The notes under the pieces were generated by a model that was not told the origin of the DNA, made no database searches, and worked only from the letters and a program-made list of their open reading frames with translations. From positions 442,730-458,243 of the forward strand of contig CP070627.1 in the NCBI GenBank assembly GCA_020355945.1: DNA of 15,514 nucleotides. Reading direction: 5' to 3'. The position numbers and the translations under genes were made by a program. The DNA comes from Candidatus Aminicenantota bacterium. Lineage in GTDB: Bacteria > Acidobacteriota > Aminicenantia > UBA2199. Positions 1 through 7,300 of the stretch are shown here, piece by piece. The first letter of the stretch is position 1; every line of letters starts with the position of its first letter.

Positions 1-345
1 AATCCATTGTTTGATACCATGTTCGTATTGCAGAACCTGGATATCCCGGAGCTAGAGATTCCCGGGCTCAAGCTAAAACCCTACGAATATGAGCATGATA
101 TCTCCAAATTCGATCTAATGCTGCAGTGCATTGAGACAGGTGATAACCTGTCTTTCAACTTTGAGTACTGTACAAAACTGTTTAGAAAAGAAACCCTGGA
201 GAGATTTACCAGGTATTTCAAGACGATTGTATCCCGTGTGGTGGAGAGACCGGACGAAAAAATATCGGGAATAGAAATTATCTCAACAGAAGAGAAGAGC
301 AGGTTATTGAATGATTTCAACCGCACCGAGGCTGAATACCCACAT
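1..345 (+). other. Condensation domain, C-terminal end (gene 1)
   Basis: The first 108 visible residues are the end of a C domain: NPLFDTMFVLQN, then IPGLKLKPYEY, KFDL, and the usual exit into the A domain (ISGIEIIS, LLNDFN). Its catalytic HHxxxDG lies upstream of the window. Its presence shows that the first A domain here is not the loading module of the pathway. The segment closely resembles the end of the C domain of gene 2 module 2 (from about 7369), in both protein and DNA. Confidence 0.9.
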
Positions 346-3300
346 AATAAAACTGCCCATCAATTATTTGCAGAGCAAGTGGAGCAAACCCCGGACCATA
401 CGGCCCTTAAAGGGCGAATTCCAAACAAAGAGGAGGCCTGCGGCGGAAATATTATAATTACATATAAAGAATTAAATAATAAATCCAATCAATTGGCGCG
501 GATATTGAGGATGCAAGGCATTAGCAAAGATTCTGTTGTGGGCTTGATGGTGAAACCGGATGTGGGGATGATGATTGGCATAATGGGCATTTTAAAAGCC
601 GGGGCTGCTTATTTACCCATTGATCCCAATATACCATTGGGACGGGTTGAATATATTGTAAACGATGCAGGAGTCCCTGTTTTATTATATAATAACGCAG
701 CCGCCGAGAAAATCGCTTTTAAGGGAGCACTGATCAATCTCGATCAACAGGCTCTATTTAAAGGTTCCCTGCTCAATCCTGCCTATCAATACCAACCCAA
801 AGACCTGGCCTATGTGATATACACTTCCGGTTCCACCGGTCGTCCCAAAGGCGTTGGCGTGGACCACTGCCAATTGGTCAATTTTGTCTATCATATGTAT
901 AATCGATATGACCGGGCAGTTGATTTTCATGATCGTTGTCTGAGTCTCACCAATATCATGTTTGATGTGAGTGTGTGGGAATTTTTCTTGCCACTGGTAT
1001 TTGGGGCACAGTTGGTGTTAGCACCGGAGCCAACGAGATTTGATGCGGTTGCATTGGCCGATGCCATTTTCCAGGAGGCAATCACGCTGATCTATATCCC
1101 ACCCGGGCTCTTGAAACCGGTCCATGAGCAGTTAGAAAAACAACGCAGCCGATTGGGATTGAATAAGATGCTGGTGGGCGTTGAACCTATCCGGGATAAG
1201 GTACTGGAAGCCTATATGCGGTTAATCCCCAACATGCAGATCATCAATGGCTACGGCCCCACTGAAACCACCATATGTGCCAGTTCCTATAACTACCCAT
1301 CCCACGAACCCGAAGGCGAAATCGTTCCCATTGGCGTGCCCCTGGCCAATAACCAAATCGTTTTATTGGATGCTGCGGATCATATAGTCCCCCAGGGAAT
1401 ACCCGGTGAAATCTGTATTTCCGGTGACGGTGTTTCCCGGGGTTATTTAAATAACCCGGAGTTAACCGCTGAGAAATATACTGCCCATTCGTATTTCAAG
1501 GATAAACGCATGTATCGCACCGGCGATTTGGCCCGATTGCTGCCAGGGGGAAATATCCGGTTTATCGGCAGAAGAGATCATCAACTCAAGATAAGAGGAT
1601 ACCGAATCGAGTTGGGAGAAATTGAGAATCGGTTACTAAAACACAAAGATATCAAACAGGCACTGGTACTGGCATTAGAAGATGAACGAGCAGGTAAGTA
1701 TTTATGCACTTATATTGTGCCTGGTATTCAATTTGAAACATCGCAATTGCGGAAATACCTGTCCGAGGATTTGCCGGATTACATGATACCGTCTTATTTC
1801 GTTCAATTGGAAAAGATACCGTTAACCCCCAATGGTAAGGTGGACAGGAGAGCGCTGCCACAGCCCCAGGTCAGGATAGATCAACAGGATTATATTGCAC
1901 CCAGGGACAGCCTGGAACTTAAATTAGCCGAATTATGGTCCCAGGTATTGGGAATAGAAAAAGATATGATCAGCATAGACTCGGATTTCTTCCAGTTAGG
2001 CGGCCAATCGTTAAAAGCAAATCTATTGATATCAAAGATAAATAAAGAGCTAAATGTAAAAATACCGCTGACAGAGATATTTGTAACCCCTTCTCTCCGG
2101 GGATTGGCAGAATTTATAAGAGGCACGGCAGAAATTAAATTCGTCTCCATAAACGCAGCGGAAGAAAAAGAATATTATCCTGTTTCCTCAGCCCAGGGGA
2201 GGTTATACGTTTTACAGCAGATGGATGAAAGTAATACGGGTACTGTTTACAACATGCCCTCAGTAATGACAGCGGAAGGGGATATTGATAAGGAAAAATT
2301 GGAAGAGACCTTCCTGGAATTGATAAAGAGACATGAAAGCCTGAGAACATCGTTTGAGATGTTGGAATCCGAACCTGTGCAGAGAATCCATAAACAAGTA
2401 GAATTTAAGATAGAATATTATGAAGAGGGGACAAGGGGGCTTGCCCCCTTGTCTATAGAACCCGTAACAGCTCTTATAAGTTCTTTCATTCGTCCCTTTG
2501 ATTTATCCCGGGCCCCATTGTTGAGAGTCGGTTTAGCCAGGCTCGAAGAAAAGAAACAATTATTGATGGTGGACATGCATCACATTATATCCGACGGTAT
2601 CTCTATGTACATTATTATACGAGAGTTTACCCTGCTGCATGCCGGCCAGGAACTGTCACCGCTAAAACTCCACTATAAGGATTATTCCCAATGGCAAGCC
2701 AACGATAACCAGCAGCAGGATTTACAAAAACAGCAAAAGTATTGGATGCAGCAGTTCCAGGGAGAGATACCGGTGTTGAATCTCCCTACGGATTTTAATA
2801 GACCAGCCACACAAACCTTTGCAGGAGACACCGTGCGTTTTGAATTTGATGCCCGGGAAACCAAAGCGTTAAACCGGTTGGCCCGGGAGGAGGATGCCAC
2901 CCTTTACATGGTATTGGTGGCTCTCCTGGATATTTTATTATCCAGAATGACCGGCCAGCAAGATATCGTCATCGGAACCGCTGCAGCCGGCCGCAATCAT
3001 CCCGACCTGGAAGGGATAATCGGGATGTTTGTCAACACTTTGGTGCTGAGGAATTATCCCTCCGATCAAAAGACCTTCAGGGAGTTCCTGCAAGAGGTAA
3101 AAGCCAGGACATTGGAATCCTTTGAAAACCAGGACTATCCATTTGAAGAGCTGGTGGAACAATTGGGCGGTCCCAGGAATACCATGCATAACCCCTTATT
3201 CGATGTTATGTTTACCGTGAATAATATAGAGGCGCAGGCATTGGAAATCCCCGGGTTGAAATTAACCCCGTATCTACTGGACCAAAAGACAGCAAAATTC

Positions 3301-3522
3301 GATTTAACCGTAGTGGCCTACACCGACGACACCCTGGTTATCGATATGGAATACAGGTCAAAACTGTTCAGCAAAGAAAGGATTCAACGGTTTGCCGGGT
3401 ATTTCAAGGATATCGTATCAGCGGTCCTGGAGAATAAGGAAACCAGGTTGGAAGACATTTCAATATCTCTTGACTTAATCGCCGCAAAGGACATCGAAAT
3501 GGAAGAAACATTTGATTTCTAG
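1..3522 (+). CDS. Nonribosomal peptide synthetase, C(end)-A-T-C, 5' partial
   Basis: This multimodular NRPS lacks its N-terminus because the frame is open from base 1, inside a condensation domain; 1173 codons are visible before the TAG at 3520-3522. Domains by visible residue: C-domain end 1-108, adenylation domain about 115-625, carrier protein about 640-715 (phosphopantetheine Ser 670 in LGGQSL), complete C domain about 725-1150, then a short acidic tail ending in ETFDF. The A domain has YTSGSTGRPKG, FDVSVWE, NGYGPTE, YRTGDL and the core A10 Lys of PNGKVDR. The last C domain has MHHIISDG. The protein ends without the A domain its C domain should serve; that A-T pair starts the next gene 80 bp downstream on the same strand, so the two probably act in series and share a transcript. 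A GTRGLAPL insert encoded by a perfect DNA palindrome lies in the second C domain. Family assignment is certain; the product is not known. Confidence 0.97.
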   Translation, partial: NPLFDTMFVLQNLDIPELEIPGLKLKPYEYEHDISKFDLMLQCIETGDNLSFNFEYCTKLFRKETLERFTRYFKTIVSRVVERPDEKISGIEIISTEEKSRLLNDFNRTEAEYPHNKTAHQLFAEQVEQTPDHTALKGRIPNKEEACGGNIIITYKELNNKSNQLARILRMQGISKDSVVGLMVKPDVGMMIGIMGILKAGAAYLPIDPNIPLGRVEYIVNDAGVPVLLYNNAAAEKIAFKGALINLDQQALFKGSLLNPAYQYQPKDLAYVIYTSGSTGRPKGVGVDHCQLVNFVYHMYNRYDRAVDFHDRCLSLTNIMFDVSVWEFFLPLVFGAQLVLAPEPTRFDAVALADAIFQEAITLIYIPPGLLKPVHEQLEKQRSRLGLNKMLVGVEPIRDKVLEAYMRLIPNMQIINGYGPTETTICASSYNYPSHEPEGEIVPIGVPLANNQIVLLDAADHIVPQGIPGEICISGDGVSRGYLNNPELTAEKYTAHSYFKDKRMYRTGDLARLLPGGNIRFIGRRDHQLKIRGYRIELGEIENRLLKHKDIKQALVLALEDERAGKYLCTYIVPGIQFETSQLRKYLSEDLPDYMIPSYFVQLEKIPLTPNGKVDRRALPQPQVRIDQQDYIAPRDSLELKLAELWSQVLGIEKDMISIDSDFFQLGGQSLKANLLISKINKELNVKIPLTEIFVTPSLRGLAEFIRGTAEIKFVSINAAEEKEYYPVSSAQGRLYVLQQMDESNTGTVYNMPSVMTAEGDIDKEKLEETFLELIKRHESLRTSFEMLESEPVQRIHKQVEFKIEYYEEGTRGLAPLSIEPVTALISSFIRPFDLSRAPLLRVGLARLEEKKQLLMVDMHHIISDGISMYIIIREFTLLHAGQELSPLKLHYKDYSQWQANDNQQQDLQKQQKYWMQQFQGEIPVLNLPTDFNRPATQTFAGDTVRFEFDARETKALNRLAREEDATLYMVLVALLDILLSRMTGQQDIVIGTAAAGRNHPDLEGIIGMFVNTLVLRNYPSDQKTFREFLQEVKARTLESFENQDYPFEELVEQLGGPRNTMHNPLFDVMFTVNNIEAQALEIPGLKLTPYLLDQKTAKFDLTVVAYTDDTLVIDMEYRSKLFSKERIQRFAGYFKDIVSAVLENKETRLEDISISLDLIAAKDIEMEETFDF
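346..1875 (+). other. Adenylation domain, gene 1; specificity code DVWYLGGICK
   Basis: This domain activates an amino acid as aminoacyl-AMP and loads it on the next carrier. Cores seen: A3 YTSGSTGRPKG (820-852), A4 FDVSVWE (961-981), A5 NGYGPTE (1246-1266), A7 YRTGDL, A8 KIRGYRIELGEIE and the A10 Lys (1837-1839). Hand alignment to GrsA gives specificity residues D-V-W-Y-L-G-G-I-C-K, which I do not match to a classical code, so the substrate is open. The usual GGEAL-like strand reads VGVEPI here. The loop before ITYKELN carries an extra GRIPNKEEACGGN-type stretch. Confidence 0.93.
1909..2130 (+). other. Carrier protein (PCP/T) domain, gene 1
   Basis: This is a peptidyl carrier protein of about 75 residues. 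The phosphopantetheine attachment Ser (codon 2008-2010) lies in FFQLGGQSLKAN. The usual His before Ser is Gln, a tolerated variant. It starts at LELKLAELWSQVLG and ends near LRGLAEFI, the normal span of the family. It carries the residue activated by the preceding A domain and donates it to the C domain that follows. Confidence 0.93.
2173..3450 (+). other. Condensation domain at the C-terminus of gene 1
   Basis: This complete C domain starts at YYPVSSAQGRLYVLQQM and has catalytic HHIISDG at 2578-2598, followed by a YKDYSQWQ motif, GMFVNTLVLRN and NPLFDVMFTVNN. It looks like the LCL type (condensing two L-residues). It ends the polypeptide, so its acceptor must be supplied in trans, most simply by the A-T didomain at the start of gene 2. 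Between IEYYEE and SIEPV it carries the inserted residues GTRGLAPL, absent from the related C domain of gene 2 module 2. Confidence 0.93.
2431..2452 (+). repeat. In-frame 22-bp palindrome, copy 1 (in a C domain)
   Basis: The sequence A-CAAGGGGG-CTTG-CCCCCTTG-T forms a perfect 9-bp stem with a 4-nt loop. It encodes part of GTRGLAPL within the C domain. The same 20-bp core recurs at 11005-11024 and 14329-14348, in A domains. No T-tract follows, so it is not a terminator. Confidence 0.95.
3450..3519 (+). other. C-terminal tail of synthetase 1, candidate docking segment
   Basis: After the last C-domain helix the protein continues for about 23 residues: LEDISISLDL, IAAKDIEME, ETFDF. The tail is acidic and ends in an aromatic-acidic-aromatic stop. 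Other NRPS use short acidic C-terminal motifs to dock onto the next protein, so this is a candidate communication segment for synthetase 2. That role is inferred from position and composition only. Confidence 0.4.
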
Positions 3523-3524
3523 AG

Positions 3525-3551
3525 TTTGTATCTTTTGTGTTTTTTGTGGCT
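3525..3551. repeat. 9-bp tandem repeat, 3 units, TTTGTGNNT type
   Basis: The units are TTTGTATCT, TTTGTGTTT and TTTGTGGCT. The reverse complement of the coding repeat at 10959-10991 has units such as TTCGTGAAA and TTCGTGTAA. Both therefore fit a TTYGTGNNN consensus with the same 9-bp period, in opposite orientations. Confidence 0.75.
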
Positions 3552-3591
3552 GCTAAGATGGGGAAAATCAAAAAATGAGATTCCACATAAT

Positions 3592-3595
3592 GGAG
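3592..3595 (+). promoter_or_regulatory. Ribosome binding site for gene 2
   Basis: GGAG lies 7 nt before the ATG at 3603. With the in-frame TAA at 3588-3590 it fixes the start, so the half C domain at the N-terminus of protein 2 is the encoded beginning and not an annotation artefact. Confidence 0.85.
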
Positions 3596-3602
3596 AGAAA
3601 GT

Positions 3603-4370
3603 ATGGAGAATAGAACGATTTCGGATAAGCTGGCGATTGCCGCTGTACAGCACAGCAAAGAGCGAAATTACTGGTTCACGAAAATGTCAGGGAACCCGGT
3701 AAAAAGTTATTTCTATTATGATTACAAAGAGACTGGCGACCTTCCCCGCAGTCAACGGAGAATGGACTCCCATCAATTTAGATTGGTGGATAACCTGTTT
3801 TCCAGCCTGATGCGATTAAGCAAGCAAAATGACTACATGCTGTATATGATTTTGGTGAGCGGACTGATCATATTGGTGGACAGGTACACCTACGCTGGTA
3901 ACAAAGATATCATTTTAGGAGCACCTATTTATAAACAGGATGTAGAGGGAGATTTTATCAATACGGTTCTTCCTTTAAGGAATTACCTGAAAGATCGGAT
4001 GACCTTCAAAGAATTGCTTTTGCAGGTGAAAGACACGATCGTGGAGGCCAATAAGCAGCAAAATTTTCCTATAGAAGCAATATTAGAGCATCTAAACATG
4101 TCTCTTTCGGAAGATGATTTTCCTTTATTCGATATCGCCATTTTGCTGGAAAATATTCACGATAAAAAATACCTCCGGCATATCAATTTAAATATGATTT
4201 TTTCCTTCGAACGCACGGGTAAATATATCGATGGAATAGTGGAATACAATGCCTCCCTGTACCGGGAGTCGACGATAAAGAGTATGGTTAGTCATTTTAC
4301 CCGTGTGCTGGAGGAGGCCCTCTCTCATACAGATGTGCAGGTATCTAATATAAATATACTTTCGGAACAA
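3603..4370 (+). other. Half condensation domain (C-terminal lobe only), N-terminus of gene 2
   Basis: About 256 residues match only the second lobe of a C domain. AAVQHSKERNYWFTKMSG aligns with the EQEEYW-type helix of full C domains, GDFINTVLPLRN with GMFVNTLxxRN, and FPLFDIAILLEN with NPLFDVMFxxxN, followed by the normal exit INILSEQEKKQLLIDFN. The first lobe with HHxxxDG, roughly 175 residues, is absent, so it cannot catalyse condensation. It may hold the A domain in place or dock the terminal C domain of protein 1. Confidence 0.85.
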
Positions 4371-7300
4371 GAGAAGAAACAGTTGTTAATTGATTTTAAT
4401 GCTTCGGCAGCAGGGTATCCGAAAGAAAAGACCATTCATGAATTATTTGAAGAACAAGTGGAGAGGACACCCGGGCATACAGCCGCAGTCGGAGGTCGGC
4501 AGTTGGCAGATAGCAAAGGGAAAACTTTTGTTACCGGGAATGGGCCCTGGGAACAGGTGCAATTAACATACCGGGAACTGGATAGAAGGTCCAATCACCT
4601 GGCCTGTTACCTGTGGGAGTTGGGGATAAGGGAAAACCGACTGATGGGACTAATGGTGCACCGGTCAACGGAAATGATCGTCGGCATATTGGGAATACTC
4701 AAAGCCGGGTGCGCTTATATACCACTGAATCCCATGGCGCCGGCGGCAAGAACAAACTATATGTTGAAAGAGAGCAGCACGGGGATATTGCTCACTACTC
4801 GGTCTTTAGTGGAAAAGACAAATGTTGATAAGGATATTAAAATTGTACACCTGGAAGACGAAAACAGGTCATCCTTTGTGGGCAGGCCGCTGGCCGGCCG
4901 GTGCCCACAGCTTGCTTACATCATCTACACTTCCGGTTCTACAGGGGCTCCAAAGGGTGTTCCCATCACCCATTCCAATTTCTCGCCGTTGGTGCATTGG
5001 GGATATAAGCACCTGGGTATCGCTGTCGGGGACCGCACGATTCAAAATCTCTCATATTATTTCGACTGGTCTGTGTGGGAGATATTTATCACCCTGACAA
5101 CGGGTGCCAGTTTATATATCATACCGGAGGAAATCCTGCTGGACCCGGCAGCGGAGGCTGATTTTATCGATCAAAACCAAATAACCGTCCTGCATATCAC
5201 ACCCACACAGTACAGTTATTTGTTGAACCTGGAGCGAAAGTTTAAAACATTGAAGTACTTGTTTATCGGGGCTGAGAAATTAACTTATGACCTGGTGCGG
5301 CGCAGTTTTGAATCGGTAGGAGACCACTGTCGGGTGTTTAACATGTACGGGCCCACCGAAGCCACCATTATTTCCGCAGTATTGGAAATCGGTAGAAACA
5401 GCTTTGAGCAGTACAAAAGTTTAACCAGTGTTCCCATTGGCGGCCCGGTGGGGAATATGGACCTGTTGGTATTGGATAAACATTTAAGTTTATGTCCCCT
5501 GCAGGTGCCGGGGGAATTATGCATCTGCGGTGACGGTGTGGCCTGGGGATATTTAAACAACCCGGAATTAACCGCAGAGAAATTTTGCCTCCGGCGGGCC
5601 CGCGGCGCGGGCACCCTATTAGGGGGAGCGCTTTTTGAAAACTTTTTATTGGGGACAGGCAAGGGGTTCTATATGTCCCATATGTCCTATAAGTCCTATA
5701 TTTACAGAACCGGTGATTTGGCCCGCTGGCTTGCGCACGGGACCATTGAATTCTTAGGCAGGATAGATTACCAGGTAAAAATAAGAGGGTTCAGGATCGA
5801 ATTAGGAGAAATAGAAAATCAATTATTAAATCATGGGGCAATAAAAGAGGCGGTGGTAATCGCAGCAGAGGAGCAGTCGGCCGGTCAAAGGCAATACTCT
5901 CTCTGTGCGTATGTTGTCCCGAGTGGAGAATTCCAATCCTCTGAACTGCGCGAGTATTTGTCCCATAAATTGCCGGATTATATGATCCCGGGATATTTTG
6001 TGGTGTTGGATAAGATGCCTTTAACGCCCAACGGCAAATTAGACAGGAAAGCGTTACCTGTGCCTGAAATAAAAGCGGGGGCAGGGTATATGGGTCCCCG
6101 GGATGAGTTGGAAGAAAAATTGGTGGGGATATGGTGGGAAATCCTGGGAATAGATAAAGACCGTATCAGTGTAAATTCCGATTTTTTCGAGTTAGGGGGC
6201 CACTCCCTAAAAGCAAACATATTAGCCTCAAAGATACATAAAGAATTTAATGTCAAAATCCCGTTGACAGAGATTTTTTTAAAGCCCACCATCATTGAGC
6301 TAGCCGGTTATATAAAAAGTGCATCCCCATCGGTTTTTGTTTTTATGGAGTTGCTGGAGAAAAAAGAATACTATGCGGTATCCTCGGTTCAAAAGAGATT
6401 ATACGTTTTGCAGCAAATGGACCAGGAGGGAATTGCTTACAATCTTCCTTTGGTATTGATGTTGGCAGGGGATATGAATAAAGAAAAATTGGAAGTTACA
6501 TTCCTGGAATTGATAAAGAGACATGAGAGCCTGAGAACCTCCTTCCATATGGTAAATAACGAACCTGTCCAACGGGTCCATGAGGGAGTTGGATTTGAGA
6601 TTGAGTATTTTGATCCGGTTGCAGAGGTCACAGGGATCAAAGGGGGCACAATCATTCGTGGTTTCGTACGTCCATTTGATTTATCGCGAGCGCCGTTACT
6701 TCGAGTAGGATTAATAAAGGAAGAAGACCAGGAACATATCCTCATCGTGGATATGCATCACATTATCTCGGACGGCACATCCATGGGGGTATTGGTAAAG
6801 GAGTTTATGGCTCTTTATGAAGGGAAAGAATTGCCTCGACTCAGTCTCCAGTACAAAGAATACGCCCAATGGGAGAAGCGTGAAAAAGAGGGAGAGGCAA
6901 TCAAGCAGCAGGAAGAATTCTGGTTAAGGGAATTCAACGAAGAAATATCCGTGTTAGACCTGCCCACCGACTATTTGAGACCGGGGGTGCGGAGTTTTCC
7001 AGGAAGTACCTTAAGTTTCCAGGTAGACAGCAAAGATACCCGGGCCTTGAAAACATTGGCGTTAGAGCAAGGAGCCACGTTGTACATGGTATTGCTTGCC
7101 AGCTTCAATATCTTTTTATCCAAATTAAGCGGCCAGGAAGTTATCGTGGTGGGAACTCCCACAGCAGGCCGCCGTCATGCAGACCTGGAACAGGTCATGG
7201 GCATGTTTGTCAATACCCTGGCCCTGAAAAATGAGCCGGCCGGGGAAAAGACCTTTAAAGGATTCCTGGCAGAATTAAAAGAAAATACCTTAGCAGCCTT

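Larger units (their letters stand above)
3523..3602. other. 80-bp intergenic gap between the two NRPS genes
   Basis: The gap holds three 9-bp repeat units directly after the stop codon (3525-3551), an A-rich stretch and a good ribosome binding site at its end. I see no GC-rich hairpin followed by a T-run and no convincing -35/-10 pair, so readthrough from gene 1 into gene 2 is the simplest reading. A stop codon in the frame of gene 2 (TAA 3588-3590) rules out an earlier start for gene 2. Confidence 0.8.
4410..6063 (+). other. Adenylation domain, gene 2 module 1; code DWWHFGMIIK
   Basis: Cores: A3 YTSGSTGAPKG (4926-4958), A4 FDWSVWE (5061-5081), A5 NMYGPTE, A7 YRTGDL, A8 KIRGFRIELGEIE and the A10 Lys codon at 6036. 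The hand-read code is D-W-W-H-F-G-M-I-I-K; Trp at the second position is unusual and I do not recognise the substrate. Two loops are enlarged by palindrome-rich DNA: one just before A3 (4878-4908) and a long one between A6 and A7 (5583-5700). Confidence 0.92.

Noticed and set aside
1996..2013. Inactive carrier domain because LGGQS or LGGNS replaces LGGHS
   Set aside because: The phosphopantetheine Ser and the Gly pair are present; the residue before Ser varies in functional carriers.
2431..2452. Palindrome as a rho-independent terminator
   Set aside because: It is inside a coding domain, has no T-tract after the stem, and its other copies are equally intragenic.
3531..3559. Promoter with TAAGAT as -10 box before gene 2
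   Set aside because: The -10 match is weak, no -35 box stands at a suitable distance, and the upstream T-rich sequence is the tandem repeat.
3575..3577. Earlier ATG as start of gene 2
   Set aside because: It is in a different frame from the NRPS and the NRPS frame has a TAA at 3588-3590.
3520..3605. Frameshift or nonsense mutation splitting one original gene
   Set aside because: The C domain of gene 1 is complete, the gap has its own ribosome binding site and repeat, and the half C domain of gene 2 duplicates rather than completes that C domain.
3404..3658. Minus-strand ORF of 84 codons across the intergenic gap
   Set aside because: It overlaps the ends of both NRPS genes, has no recognisable domain, and its middle is only the translated 9-bp repeat (NTKDTN-like).
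4613..5097. Two + strand ORFs in another frame
   Set aside because: They lie wholly inside the A domain of gene 2 module 1, which is coding in its own frame with cores A3 and A4; the alternative proteins have no family features.
5285..5662. Minus-strand ORF of 125 codons, the longest antisense ORF
   Set aside because: It is a shadow of conserved A-domain coding sequence on the + strand, without any recognisable motif.
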